Below are positions 7,089-16,837 of a DNA stretch of 64,000 bases, one piece after another. The stretch spans positions 248,001-312,000 of the forward strand of contig JBBQPZ010000002.1 in assembly GCA_038216655.1 (NCBI GenBank). Reading direction: 5' to 3'. The notes under the pieces are model-generated. The model had not been told where the DNA came from. It worked only from the letters and a program-made list of their open reading frames with translations, and did not search any database. Source of the DNA: JAFDWR01 sp038216655. Lineage in GTDB: Bacteria; Armatimonadota; Fimbriimonadia; Fimbriimonadales; Fimbriimonadaceae. How positions within the stretch are numbered: position 1 is the first letter of the stretch; every line of letters starts with the position of its first letter. A program made the position numbers and the translations under genes.

Positions 7089-10000
7089 ATGTTCAATCAC
7101 CTCCGTCTTCAGCGGCCGCTAGCCTCCGCCATCCTCGCCTCCGCCGCCCTCTTCTCGACCGCTTCGGCGCAAAGTCCGCGCGATAAGCGCGACCTCTCCA
7201 AAGGAAACACGCTCTACGTCGTTCCCTACGCTCACCTCGACACGCAGTGGCGCTGGGCGTATCCGCAGAGCATTCGCGAGTACATCGCGAACACCCTCAA
7301 CCGCAATTTCGCGCTGATCGACAAGTATCCAAACTACGTTTTCAACTTCTCGGGATCTCGACGCTACGAGATGATGAAGGAGTACTACCCGGCGGAATAT
7401 CAGCGGCTGCTTGGGTACGTGAAGGCGGGGCGGTGGTTCCCGTGTGGCTCATCGGTGGATGAAAACGACGCGAATATCCCCGGCGCCGAATCCTACGTCC
7501 GCCACATTCTCTACGGCAACAACTTCTTCCGTCGCGAGTTTGGCGTTGCGAGCCAGGAGTACATGCTCCCGGACTGCTTCGGCTTCCCCTACGCGCTGCC
7601 GAGCCTGCTGAAGTTCTGCGGCCTGAAGGGCTTCTCGACCCAGAAGTTGACCTGGGGCTCCGCGGTCGGCATCCCATTCAAGGTTGGAACCTGGGAAGGA
7701 CCGGACGGCCAGAGCATCGTCGCCGCGCTCGATCCGGGATCGTACGGCGGAGCCGTTGAAGAGGACCTTAGCCAGAACACGAGCTGGCTCGCGCGCATCC
7801 AAAACACCGGCAAGCAGTCGGGCGCGTTCGTCGACTACCACTATTACGGCACCGGCGACACCGGCGGCGCGCCGCGATCCAGCTCGGTCGAGTGGATCGA
7901 GAAAAGCATCGCGGGCACCGGCCCGATCACCGTCGTCTCCTCGAAGGCAGACGATATGTTCAAATCGCTGACGCCCGCGCAGATCGCAAAGCTCCCGCAC
8001 TACAAGGGCGAACTGCTTCTCACCCAACACTCGGCGGGCTCGATCACCTCCCAGGCCTACATGAAGCGCTGGAACCGGAAAAACGAGCTCCTCGCCGACG
8101 GCGCGGAGAAGGCCTCTGTCGCCGCCATGTGGCTCGGCGGGGCGAGCTATCCTTCCCAGCGAATCTACAACGCCTGGGACCTCGTGCTCGGTTCGCAGAT
8201 GCACGACATGCTCCCCGGCACCTCGATCCCGAAGGCGTACGAGTACTGCTGGAACGACGAGCTGCTCGCTTCGAACCAGTTCGCGGCAGTTGAGACCGAC
8301 GCCGTCGGCGCCGTCGCCGCATCGATGGACACTCGCGGACCGGGCGTTCCGCTCGTGGTCTACAACCCGCTCTCGATCACCCGAACCGACATCGTCAAGG
8401 CTCGCATCGCCGGCTACACCGAGCCCTTGAAGCCCTGCCAGGTCTACGGACCGGACGGCCAGCCGGTGCCGACCCAGACGCTGGGTGCCGATGGCACCGG
8501 CACCGACATCATCTTCCTCGCCACCGTCCCCTCGACCGGTTTCGCGACGTACCACGTGAAGACAACCGGCGGCAGCGAGAAGTCCCCGATCCTGCACGCC
8601 ACGGGCCGAACGCTCGAAAACGAACGGTTCCGCGTGACGATCAACCCGGCAGGCGACATCGCCTCGATCTACGACAAGACGGCAAAGCGCGAGGCGCTGA
8701 AGGCACCGTCGAAGCTTGAGCTCCAGTATCACAACCCGAGCCAGTTCCCCGCGTGGAATATGGATTGGGCCGACGCCAAGCTTGCACCCCGCGAGACGGT
8801 TGGAGGTCCGGCTGAGATTCGAGTCGTCGAGAACGGCCCGGTTCGCGTTTCGATCGAGGTCACTCGTCACCTCGGCGCGTCGACCTTTGTCCAAAAGGTC
8901 AGCCTAAGCAAGGGTGGCACCGAAGTTCTCGTCGCGAACACGATCGATTGGCAGACCCGCGAGCGTGCGCTGAAGGCGTCCTTCCCGCTTACCAGTGGCA
9001 ACCCGGAGGCGACCTACGACCTGCAACTCGGCACGATCAAGCGCGGGAATAACGATCCGAAGAAGTACGAGGTGCCGCAGCACCAGTGGTTCGACCTCAC
9101 CAAGCCGGACGGTAGCTACGGCGTCGGAATTCTCAACGACTGTAAGTTCGGCTCCGATAAGCCCAACGACGACACCGTTCGCTTGACCCTGCTCTACACC
9201 CCCGGCATCAAAGCGGGTTTCGACGACCAGGCGACCCAGGACTTCGGCAAGCACGAGATCCTCTATTCGATCGCCCCGCACATCGGCGACTGGCGTCGTG
9301 GCGGCGTTGCCTGGGCGGCCAAGCGTCTGAATCAGCCCCTCCGCTCGTTCACCGCAACCGCGCATGCCGGACGCCTCGGCAAGTCGTTCTCGCTGGTTTC
9401 CACCAACTCCGCGCAGGTCGAGGTCTCCGCGATCAAGCGATCAGAGAACGGCAACGGCGTGATCGTGCGACTTCGCGAGATCTTCGGCGAGACGGCTAAG
9501 AACGTGAAGCTGACCTTTGCCGGCCCCGTGAACTCGGCGCACGAGGTCAACGGGCAGGAAATGCCGATCGGACCGGCCACCATCTCCAAGGGCTCGATCC
9601 TGACCGACGTCGGCGGCTACTCGCTCAAGGCGTTCGAAGTGAAGCTCGGCGGCCCTTCCTCGCCAACTCCCGTGACGGTGAGCCAGCCGGTCGCGCTCCC
9701 GTTCAACGTGGACGTGATGTCGACCGACGGCGACCGCTCGGACGGCGCATTCGACGGTCAGGGCCGCTCGCTCGCCGGCGAACTGGTTCCGACGAACTTG
9801 AGCGTGGACGACGTGACCTTCCACTTCGGCTCCTCGCAGCCAGGTGCGAAGAACGCGATCGCGGCGAACGGCCAGACGATCAACCTCCCCGCGGGCTATT
9901 CCAAGGTCTACGTGCTCACGGCTTCGTCTCAGGGCGATGTTGTCGGCACGTTCGGCATTGGCCGAGATGCCGAGATGGCGCGCATAAACGATTGGGGCGG

Positions 10001-11384
10001 CTATGTCGGCCAGTGGGACAACCGCCAGTGGTCGCTGAACCCGGGGCCGAACTTCACCAACTACGGTGACAACATGAACGGCCTTAAGCCCGCCTACGAG
10101 AAGAGCGGCGAGGTCGCCTGGTTCGCCTCGCACCGCCACACCCCGTCGGGCAACACGTTCTATGACTACTCGTACCTGTACAAGGTCGGGTTTGATCTGA
10201 AGGGGGCGACCACATTCAAGTTGCCGAACGACCCGCGGATCAAGGTGCTCGCGGTTTCGGTGGCCAAGAACGGCCACGACGCGCTTGCCCCGGCCGCTCC
10301 GCTCTATGACAAGCTGGACAACCACGTCTCCGAAGCTGGGCCGTCGATCGAGGTTATCGGCGGTTCGTTCAAGGACAACGTCAAGATCCAGATCAACCCG
10401 CCGCTCTACTACCGGCCGGGCGGACTTCGCTACACCCTCGATGGAAGCAATCCTTCCAAGTCGTCACCAGTCTATCGCGGCCCGCTGATCCTCAGCGAGC
10501 CGACCATGGTGAAGGCGGCGGAACTGAATCCCGACGGCAGCGTCGACTGCACGATTTCTGCCCTCAAGGTGAACGTGAACGACGTCACGCCACCGTCGGT
10601 GGTTTTGGCCGCTTCACCAAAAGCCCTTGGCTACGTGAAAGTCCAGTTCTCCGAGCCGGTAACCAAGGCTTCCGGCACAGACGCGGCGAACTACAAGTTC
10701 AGCTCGGGCACGGCGATCCGCCAGATCCGGATGGTGGACCCTACCACCGCCGAGATCACCCTGGCTGCCGCGCTCGCACCAGGCCAGACGGAGTTGCTGG
10801 TCGTTTCCGGAGTGCAGGACGTTTCCCGAAAGGCGAATACGTTGGGTAGCCAGACGGTGACCCTCGCAGAGCGGGGGGCCGTGTTCACCGCTCCAACGCT
10901 GGAGAAGGCGACGTCGAAGTCGTTCCCCGTGCAAAACCTGCCGGTCAAGGGCACGGACGCTTGGACGGTGAACCTCTGGTGCGAGATCGACACTCAGCCC
11001 GAGGATCGCACGATGATCGCGGGATTTGGTCGCTCGACCGACGGACGCGCGGGCACTGGGCGGTACTTCACCAAGTTCCCGGAAGGCATCAACTTCTGGG
11101 CCGCGGACAAGGACCTGATGACCAACGTGCAACTCGACCTGGGCAAGTGGCAGATGCTGACCGCGACCTACGACGGCGTGACGATGCGCGTGTACAAGAA
11201 CGGCGTGGTGATCGGCGAGCAGGCGGTGACCCTCGAGAACGACCAGTCGGTCGCCCGGGCGATGCCGCTGGATGCCTGGGAGCGCAAGCGCCGCTTTGGT
11301 GGCGACATTAGCGACTTCACGATCTGGGACGTGGACCTGTCCGGTGAGGCGGTCAAGCGGCTATGGAAGTCGGGTCATCACTAG
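7089..11384 (+). CDS. secreted GH38 alpha-mannosidase with C-terminal accessory domains
   Basis: A 1431-aa protein with a signal peptide (residues 1 to about 27). The GH38 catalytic domain follows, with the zinc-binding YAHLDTQWRWAYPQS segment (H49, D51) and the nucleophile Asp162 in LPDCFGFPYALPSLL. The family's mid-domain and C-terminal beta-domains run to about residue 850. After that come an NPCBM-like or jelly-roll segment, a chitobiase-type C-terminal domain (about 1090-1160, RYTLDGSNPSKSSPVY), an Ig-like segment and a C-terminal LamG/concanavalin-like domain (about 1270-1425, with DAWTVNLWCEID). It probably removes alpha-mannosyl residues from extracellular glycans. The architecture is unusually long for GH38. 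A stable hairpin follows the stop. Confidence 0.9.
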   Translation: MFNHLRLQRPLASAILASAALFSTASAQSPRDKRDLSKGNTLYVVPYAHLDTQWRWAYPQSIREYIANTLNRNFALIDKYPNYVFNFSGSRRYEMMKEYYPAEYQRLLGYVKAGRWFPCGSSVDENDANIPGAESYVRHILYGNNFFRREFGVASQEYMLPDCFGFPYALPSLLKFCGLKGFSTQKLTWGSAVGIPFKVGTWEGPDGQSIVAALDPGSYGGAVEEDLSQNTSWLARIQNTGKQSGAFVDYHYYGTGDTGGAPRSSSVEWIEKSIAGTGPITVVSSKADDMFKSLTPAQIAKLPHYKGELLLTQHSAGSITSQAYMKRWNRKNELLADGAEKASVAAMWLGGASYPSQRIYNAWDLVLGSQMHDMLPGTSIPKAYEYCWNDELLASNQFAAVETDAVGAVAASMDTRGPGVPLVVYNPLSITRTDIVKARIAGYTEPLKPCQVYGPDGQPVPTQTLGADGTGTDIIFLATVPSTGFATYHVKTTGGSEKSPILHATGRTLENERFRVTINPAGDIASIYDKTAKREALKAPSKLELQYHNPSQFPAWNMDWADAKLAPRETVGGPAEIRVVENGPVRVSIEVTRHLGASTFVQKVSLSKGGTEVLVANTIDWQTRERALKASFPLTSGNPEATYDLQLGTIKRGNNDPKKYEVPQHQWFDLTKPDGSYGVGILNDCKFGSDKPNDDTVRLTLLYTPGIKAGFDDQATQDFGKHEILYSIAPHIGDWRRGGVAWAAKRLNQPLRSFTATAHAGRLGKSFSLVSTNSAQVEVSAIKRSENGNGVIVRLREIFGETAKNVKLTFAGPVNSAHEVNGQEMPIGPATISKGSILTDVGGYSLKAFEVKLGGPSSPTPVTVSQPVALPFNVDVMSTDGDRSDGAFDGQGRSLAGELVPTNLSVDDVTFHFGSSQPGAKNAIAANGQTINLPAGYSKVYVLTASSQGDVVGTFGIGRDAEMARINDWGGYVGQWDNRQWSLNPGPNFTNYGDNMNGLKPAYEKSGEVAWFASHRHTPSGNTFYDYSYLYKVGFDLKGATTFKLPNDPRIKVLAVSVAKNGHDALAPAAPLYDKLDNHVSEAGPSIEVIGGSFKDNVKIQINPPLYYRPGGLRYTLDGSNPSKSSPVYRGPLILSEPTMVKAAELNPDGSVDCTISALKVNVNDVTPPSVVLAASPKALGYVKVQFSEPVTKASGTDAANYKFSSGTAIRQIRMVDPTTAEITLAAALAPGQTELLVVSGVQDVSRKANTLGSQTVTLAERGAVFTAPTLEKATSKSFPVQNLPVKGTDAWTVNLWCEIDTQPEDRTMIAGFGRSTDGRAGTGRYFTKFPEGINFWAADKDLMTNVQLDLGKWQMLTATYDGVTMRVYKNGVVIGEQAVTLENDQSVARAMPLDAWERKRRFGGDISDFTIWDVDLSGEAVKRLWKSGHH

Positions 11385-11396
11385 GGTTTCGAGTGC

Positions 11397-11421
11397 GGGA
11401 CGCTGTGACTCACAGCGTCCC
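11397..11421 (+). terminator. stable hairpin behind the GH38 gene
   Basis: A perfect 11-bp stem GGGACGCTGTG/CACAGCGTCCC with a 3-nt loop, 12 nt after the stop codon. There is no T-tract, so it may be a weak terminator or a 3'-end stabiliser. Confidence 0.4.
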
Positions 11422-11430
11422 ACCCTCACT

Positions 11431-11500
11431 CCGTCATCCTGAGCGGAGCACCGAGCCTCCAGCGAAGGCACTAAGTCGAAGGACCCCGGATCCCCGGGGC
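11431..11500. repeat. R2 repeat, copy 1
   Basis: Begins with CCGTCATCCTGAGCGGAGCA and ends with GTCGAAGGACCCCGGATCCC. The same two blocks occur in the palindromic copy at 12643-12793. It lies in the 140-nt gap before the next gene. Confidence 0.6.
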
Positions 11501-11524
11501 TCAAATTGGACCCATGCTCGCGGC

Positions 11525-12544
11525 ATGCTCGCGTTGCTCCTCCTGTTGGCCGCCACCGCCGCGTTCGCGCACCCCGCCAACGTTTGCGTGGCCAAAGCAA
11601 AGGTCGGCCTCGACCGCTCGCTTGAGTTCCGTATCCACTTCGACATCATCGCCTTTGCCTGCGAGGAGCGCCCGACGATCATTGCCGACGCGCCGATGAA
11701 CGCGTTGCTCGACGGACCAGAGGACGACCTCAACGCGCGGCTCGCCGATGCGAAGAAGCGCCTGTTGCGTGACTTGAAAGTGGAGATTGACGGCAAACCG
11801 ACGACCCTCGACTCCTACCAATTCCCGTCCCGCGCGGAGATCCTGAGTGCCGCCGCGGAGTCGCCGCAGGCAAGGCTTCCGGTCATGATGACCGTCGTGT
11901 TCAACGTCCACATGCCCGCAGACGCCAAGGCCGCCAAGTTCACCCTCCCCGCGCTACTTGACACCGTGATCCTCACCACTGAGCTGCCCTACCAAGAACC
12001 CGCAGCCGAGCCAGTGGAGCCGGGGCAGTCGAGTTCCTCGATTCAAATCCCCACCAAAGCGGAGATCGACAAGCTCGCCGCCAGCTTCACAAGACCGCGC
12101 GCGGAGCAGCCCCCCACCTCGAATCTTGCCGAAGTTCGCAAGGCGATCCAGGCCAAGTACGATGCGTGGACCAAGGCATACACTCACAACGACGTGGACA
12201 CCCTCCTGTCGATCCTCGCGACCGACTACACCCTCAAACCCGCGAAGGGGGACGTTCTGTCGTACGCCGAGTACGCGACCGGGCTAAAGCTCAAGCGAGG
12301 CAAACCGGCGGACACGAAGACCTACACGCAGAAGCTACTCAACCTCACCCTCCAAGGCGGTATCGCCGCAATCTACTCGCGGGAGACAACGATCGTGACC
12401 AAGCCCGCGCCGGACGGGAAGGTTGCATCGACAACGTTCGTTCACGACTACATCGACACCTGGATCTGGCGCGGCGGGAAGTGGCTGCTGCAAAGCACGG
12501 TCACCCAGCGCGAATTGATCGGTGCCAAGGCCATTGGATACTAG
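11525..12544 (+). CDS. secreted protein with C-terminal NTF2-like (SnoaL/DUF4440) domain
   Basis: A 339-aa protein. ATG 11525 gives a clean signal peptide (MLALLLLLAATAAFAHP); the open frame upstream runs through repeat R2 and is rejected. Residues 18 to about 190 form an uncharacterised beta-rich domain with two Cys (NVCVAKA, AFACEER). A Pro/Glu/Ser-rich linker follows (about 160-180). The final 130 residues (AIQAKYDAWTKAYTHNDVDT, then LLSILATDYTLKP and WIWRGGKWLLQSTVTQREL) are a typical NTF2-like alpha+beta barrel. No enzymatic function can be assigned. Confidence 0.7.
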   Translation: MLALLLLLAATAAFAHPANVCVAKAKVGLDRSLEFRIHFDIIAFACEERPTIIADAPMNALLDGPEDDLNARLADAKKRLLRDLKVEIDGKPTTLDSYQFPSRAEILSAAAESPQARLPVMMTVVFNVHMPADAKAAKFTLPALLDTVILTTELPYQEPAAEPVEPGQSSSSIQIPTKAEIDKLAASFTRPRAEQPPTSNLAEVRKAIQAKYDAWTKAYTHNDVDTLLSILATDYTLKPAKGDVLSYAEYATGLKLKRGKPADTKTYTQKLLNLTLQGGIAAIYSRETTIVTKPAPDGKVASTTFVHDYIDTWIWRGGKWLLQSTVTQRELIGAKAIGY

Positions 12545-13374
12545 AGGCAACGTCCGTCATCCTGAATAGGCTTGCAAGTTTCATTGTCCTATCGATCCGT
12601 CATCCTGAGTAGGCTGACACGCTTCATTTGTCACTTTCTCGACGTCATCCTGAGCGGAAGAGTTGAGCCTAAGCGATGATTCTGAAGTCGAAGGACCCCG
12701 GATCCCTAGAACTCAATTGGAAGTGCCGGGTTGGGATCCGGGGTCCTTCCACTACGTTCGTTCCTCACTCCGGTCAGGATGACGCTGAACCAGACAAATG
12801 AACCGTGCCACTCTACTGAGCGAGCCTGCGGGTCGAAGGACCCCGCATCCCAACACCCGAATTGGCGGTGAATGAACGGGCCGGGATCGCCCAAACCGGG
12901 GCATGCCCTGGTAGCGCGGGTTTTCCAACCCGTGCCGTTAGCAAGTCAGCGCATAAGAGCTTGAATGTTGGTTGACTTACGAGCCTCCCAATAACGAATA
13001 CTTGTCATTCCGACCGGAGCCGCCCTCCTGTTCGTCGTTCGACCACCAGGCCGGATGCGGCGCAGTGAAGGAACCTGACCGTCATCGCCTCTTGATCGTC
13101 GCCCAAGCACCGCCTCGTATACGGCATGCAAGAGTTACGAACGGTCAGATTGCTTCGGCACAACATCCTTCGGGAGGACATGACAGTGAGCCCGACAATC
13201 AGACCGCAAAGCCAAATGCTTCAGAAAACTCAGAATCCAGACCAAACAACGCCCCCAATCTCCACCAACTCAGGTTCAAAACCGTCTCCAAAACCTCAAT
13301 TTGTGTGAACATCCTCAGAATCCCGGGAATCTTGAGAATCCGCAGAAAGGAGCCGAGAGCTTTGAAAACGCCAC
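12545..13374. other. 830-bp intergenic region rich in repeats
   Basis: No convincing gene. It holds three degenerate gtcatcctga(g/a)-type units (12557, 12598, 12643), a 150-bp palindrome, and low-complexity gtcattccgacc segments. The only sizeable frame (12972-13379, +) has no family features and non-coding-like composition. Confidence 0.6.
12643..12793. repeat. R2 repeat, copy 2 (long palindrome)
   Basis: Left half GTCATCCTGAGCGG followed by GTCGAAGGACCCCGGATCCC; right half GGGATCCGGGGTCCTTCC followed by CCGGTCAGGATGAC. The two halves are inverted copies of the same pair of blocks. Confidence 0.6.
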
Positions 13375-13380
13375 TATGAT
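13375..13380 (+). promoter_or_regulatory. -10 box (TATGAT) of the sialidase-like gene
   Basis: TATGAT followed by 6 nt (AGATTC) and ATG 13387. Confidence 0.5.
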
Positions 13381-13386
13381 AGATTC

Positions 13387-14442
13387 ATGTTCGCCCTCCT
13401 CCTCGCCCTGACCCAGCGCACCACCGTCGCGGTGACACCCGCCGAATTCGCCTCGGCAAAGGAGCCGCAGGTTGCGATCGACTCGGACCACCGGGTTTAC
13501 GTGGCCTTCGGGCAGGAGAATGCGATCTACGTGTCGATCTCGGCCGACCAAGGGGCTACGTTTGCGACACCCGTCAAAGTGACCGAGGCGGGCAAGTTGT
13601 CCCTCGGCATGCGCCGTGGACCCCGGATCGCCGTGCATGACGGGACCGTCACGATCACCGCGACCTACGGTCAGCGAGGGGGCGGTCAAGACGGTGACCT
13701 CCGAGCGTTCCGGTCTACCGACCGAGGGCAGCATTGGAGCGCTGGGGTCTCGGTCAACGACGTGGCCGGAGCCGCACGCGAGGGCCTGCACGGAATGGCG
13801 ATGGCACCCGACGGTACGCTCGCCTGCGCCTGGCTCGACCTTCGCTCCAAGGGAACGAAGCTGTACTCGGCGGTCTCCAAGAATGGCGGGGCCACTTGGT
13901 CAAAAAACGCTCTCGCCTACGCCTCGCCCAGCGGCACCATCTGCCAATGTTGCCAACCCTCAGTCGCGTTCGACGCCAAGGGTGGCCTTTACTGCATGTT
14001 CCGAAACGTTATCGACGGCTCGCGAGACATGTATCTCGTTCGCTCCCCCGACTTAGGCGCAACCCTCTCGGAGGCTCAAAAACTCGGGCAAGGCACTTGG
14101 CCGCTCAACGCCTGTCCGATGGACGGTGGCGCGCTGGTGGTTCGCCGAGACGGACAGGTCGAAGCAATCTGGCGGCGAAAGGTCTCGCTATATCGATCTG
14201 TCTCAGCCGAACCCGAGAAGGAGATCGGGGAAGGATCGCAGGGCTGGCTCGTCGAGGGGGAAGAGGGAATGGTTTCCACGTGGAACCAGGATCGCCAAGT
14301 ATTGGCATCGACACCCTCATTCCGAGAATTGGTTTTGACGGCCAACGGTCAAGATTCGGTAGTCGCGGCGTCGCCCGACAAAAAGCTGGTCCTCGCCGCA
14401 TGGACGGAGAACGGAATTCGCCTTCGGCGCTTGAGTCGGTAG
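13387..14442 (+). CDS. secreted BNR/Asp-box sialidase-like beta-propeller
   Basis: A 351-aa protein with a short hydrophobic N terminus (MFALLLALTQRTTVAVTP) that may serve as a signal peptide. It contains Asp-box (BNR) repeats: SISADQGATFATPV, RSTDRGQHWSAGV, SKNGGATWSKNA and RSPDLGATLSEAQ. A double-Cys segment (TICQCCQPSVAFD) lies in the middle. The fold is a sialidase-type six-bladed propeller, but the Arg triad and Tyr/Glu nucleophile pair of true sialidases cannot be assigned confidently, so the protein is called sialidase-like only. A hairpin follows 11 nt after the stop. Confidence 0.75.
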   Translation: MFALLLALTQRTTVAVTPAEFASAKEPQVAIDSDHRVYVAFGQENAIYVSISADQGATFATPVKVTEAGKLSLGMRRGPRIAVHDGTVTITATYGQRGGGQDGDLRAFRSTDRGQHWSAGVSVNDVAGAAREGLHGMAMAPDGTLACAWLDLRSKGTKLYSAVSKNGGATWSKNALAYASPSGTICQCCQPSVAFDAKGGLYCMFRNVIDGSRDMYLVRSPDLGATLSEAQKLGQGTWPLNACPMDGGALVVRRDGQVEAIWRRKVSLYRSVSAEPEKEIGEGSQGWLVEGEEGMVSTWNQDRQVLASTPSFRELVLTANGQDSVVAASPDKKLVLAAWTENGIRLRRLSR

Positions 14443-14445
14443 ACG

Positions 14446-14480
14446 CGAAAAAAGGGAGCGGCCTGGTTTTCCGCTCCCTG
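14446..14480 (-). terminator. hairpin with U-tract on the minus strand
   Basis: Stem GGGAGCGG (14454-14461) with CCGCTCCC (14471-14478). Read on the minus strand it is followed by CTTTTTTCG, a good intrinsic terminator. On the plus strand the T-tract is missing, although the hairpin is only 11 nt behind the sialidase-like gene. It may act in both directions. Confidence 0.55.
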
Positions 14481-14839
14481 CATTCGCTAGGTGTGTCGTT
14501 TTCGATATTCGAAATTTCACCTCCCACTACCGGCGCCATGTCGAGTCCGAATTGCCGCCCTGCTTCACGGATGGAGGAGTGGACAAGAGAAGCTATTCGA
14601 GGGGCTCGATCTCGATGCCAGAGTGAACTTGCCATCGCCTTCCCCGGATCATTTTCGATGAAGCAGGCTGCTAGGGCTTGGAGCGTTGTTTTCATCTGGG
14701 TGATCCTTCGTCTAGATTCAAGCGAGTCCTATCTATCCAGACACCGGATCCGATCGGATCCGCATGAAGAGAAGATGAAGTTGGCCTGCCCTCGGCTCGC
14801 CGTGCTTTTGGCCCACGCGCTCGGGGGAAAGGTGACAAT
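14481..14839. other. intergenic region, possible minus-strand transcript
   Basis: No recognisable gene. A minus-strand ATG at 14695 opens a frame without family features that runs through the terminator hairpin, so I do not call it a gene. A short untranslated minus-strand RNA ending at the 14446-14480 terminator is possible. Confidence 0.3.
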
Positions 14840-16837
14840 TTGTGCTCCCTTAGGGGAAAGTTGAGTGGAGCGAATCTTGCTTTGCTAAAACGTCGCGTGC
14901 CCCCACGTTTCCTCCTCATTTTCTGCGCCTGCCTGGTTCCATCCGCCGTGTTAGCCGGCAACGAGCTCAAGGCGGTCAAGATCGTCAAGCCGCCCGTAAT
15001 TGACGGTGTCGTTGACGCGGACGAGTGGAAGGACGTGCCCTTCCTGGAGGGATTGCAGGACACCAATACCGGAGCGGCTTATACCGACGGCGGGAAATTC
15101 TGGCTTGCCTACGACAAGGACTTCGTGTACTTCGCCGCCCAACTCCAGGAGAGCGATCCGCACGGAATCCGGGCAACCCAGTACCGCACCAATGTCAGCC
15201 TCACTGGCGACGACAACATCGAACTCGACCTCGACCTCTCGGGCTCGCTGAGCAATTTCAACACGTTCCAGATCAACCCCCTGGGCGCCACCAACATCAA
15301 CATCGCCGGCGGCCGCGCCGCCAAGCGCGAATGGCTCGGCGAGTTCCAGGCCAAGGCCCGTCTGACCGCTACCGGCTGGGAAGCCGAGGCGCGCATCCCG
15401 TGGAAGGCAATGGCGATCCCGCGCGGGGGGAAGCGCGACGTGCGATTCAACATCCTTCGCTTTGTGGCCAAGACCCAAAGAACCCTCGCTGCAGTGTATG
15501 TGCCCTTAACTCAGACCGCACTCACCCCCACCTGGACCGCCGTAGACCTCCCCCGTCCAGCAGTGGACCATAGCATTCAGCTCCTGCCGTACGCCTATGC
15601 CGGCTACGACCCCAAGATCAAGGGCGTCTTCAACTCCGGGCTCGACGTGAAGACGGCGGTGACCGATCAGATCAACGTCGTGGGGTCGATCAACCCCGAC
15701 TTCCGCAACATCGAAAACCAGATTCTTTCGATCGATTTCAGCCGGTTCGAGCGGCTTACCGGGGAGACGCGGCCGTTCTTTCAGGAAGGGCGACAGTTCA
15801 GTAATTCCGCGATCTTCGCCAGCCAGCGGATCGGTGGCTTCGATGTTGGCCTAAACACCTACGGGCGGATTTCCGACAAGACGAGTTTCTCGTTGATCGA
15901 CGCCACGAGCTTTGGTCACGAGAACGACCTCGTGTTCAACGTCTCCGAAGATCCGAACCCGAACACCTCGCTGCGCGCGACCGTCACCGACTACGAAAAG
16001 GACGGGATTAGCAACAAGGCTTATCTCGCCCGATGGTCCCAAAACGTTGGCTCGTACAATTTCTTCCTCCGAAATATGGGGAGCCAAGATTCGACACAGG
16101 GCTTTGGAATGCAGAGCGACGCGACCGTCGCGTACTCCAAGGCGGGTCTCTCCTTTGAGTCCGGATATACGCGAGCTGACAAGGGGTTCAATCCCCGGCT
16201 GGGGTTCATTCCCGAGGTGGACCTGCAGGGCCCGTACGTGAACGTTGAATATGGCCGCGCATTCAATCACGGGGGAATCAGCGACGCGATTATCGCGGCG
16301 GGAACGGCGACCTTGGACCATACCAACGGCAGCTTCTACCGAAGCGAGTCAGCGGCGGCGGGAGCGATCACTTTCCGACCAGGGATCAACCTGCAACTCA
16401 AAGCGGATATTGGCGACTTCGAGGGGAGCCACGACAGTCTGTACACGTTGCAGGTGGGTTACCCAAACGGAAACCCGTACAACAACTTAAAGCTGCGCTA
16501 CGACTTCGGACGTCAGGCGGGATTCCAGTATCGGAGCTTCACCCTGGCCAGCGCCTATCAAGTGACAAAGAAGGTGCAGTTGACCTTGCGCCACCAGCAC
16601 GTAGATTATCAGGGGCCGAACGATCAGACGGTCTTCTCTCTCAACTACGACCTGGGCAAAGATCGGACGGTGAGCGGGCGGGTCTCCCGACAAGGTGGGA
16701 AGACGAACGCCTACGTCGCATTCCAACGAAGCGGCAATCGGGGGGCGGAATACTTCCTAATCCTGGGTGACCCCAATGCGCCAACCTTCCGTAGCAGCCT
16801 GATCCTGAAGGTGACTTTCCCGTTCCATATCGGCTAG
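14840..16837 (+). CDS. DUF5916-type outer-membrane protein with CBM9-like N domain
   Basis: A protein of up to 665 aa. The true start is unclear (TTG 14840, TTG 14861 or GTG 14897, no ATG); all keep the signal peptide PPRFLLIFCACLVPSAVLAG. Residues about 45-240 form a CBM9-like carbohydrate-binding domain (IDGVVDADEWKDV, FWLAYDKDFVYFAAQL, DDNIELDLD, GWEAEARIPWKAM). The remainder is a beta-barrel-type region with the DUF5916 hallmark (INPDFRNIENQILSIDFSRF, ERLTGETRPFFQEGR) and repeated amphipathic strands ending in a terminal aromatic strand (SSLILKVTFPFHIG). It is probably an outer-membrane protein handling glycans or peptides; the substrate is unknown. Confidence 0.82.
   Translation: MCSLRGKLSGANLALLKRRVPPRFLLIFCACLVPSAVLAGNELKAVKIVKPPVIDGVVDADEWKDVPFLEGLQDTNTGAAYTDGGKFWLAYDKDFVYFAAQLQESDPHGIRATQYRTNVSLTGDDNIELDLDLSGSLSNFNTFQINPLGATNINIAGGRAAKREWLGEFQAKARLTATGWEAEARIPWKAMAIPRGGKRDVRFNILRFVAKTQRTLAAVYVPLTQTALTPTWTAVDLPRPAVDHSIQLLPYAYAGYDPKIKGVFNSGLDVKTAVTDQINVVGSINPDFRNIENQILSIDFSRFERLTGETRPFFQEGRQFSNSAIFASQRIGGFDVGLNTYGRISDKTSFSLIDATSFGHENDLVFNVSEDPNPNTSLRATVTDYEKDGISNKAYLARWSQNVGSYNFFLRNMGSQDSTQGFGMQSDATVAYSKAGLSFESGYTRADKGFNPRLGFIPEVDLQGPYVNVEYGRAFNHGGISDAIIAAGTATLDHTNGSFYRSESAAAGAITFRPGINLQLKADIGDFEGSHDSLYTLQVGYPNGNPYNNLKLRYDFGRQAGFQYRSFTLASAYQVTKKVQLTLRHQHVDYQGPNDQTVFSLNYDLGKDRTVSGRVSRQGGKTNAYVAFQRSGNRGAEYFLILGDPNAPTFRSSLILKVTFPFHIG

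Noticed and set aside
7449..8894. 481-aa minus-strand frame
   Set aside because: Antisense to the GH38 catalytic domain.
12972..13379. 135-aa plus-strand frame in the repeat-rich gap
   Set aside because: No signal, domain or promoter; ends inside the promoter region of the next gene.
14105..14695. 196-aa minus-strand frame starting MKTTLQALAACF
   Set aside because: It reads straight through a terminator hairpin and overlaps the sialidase-like gene antisense; no family features.
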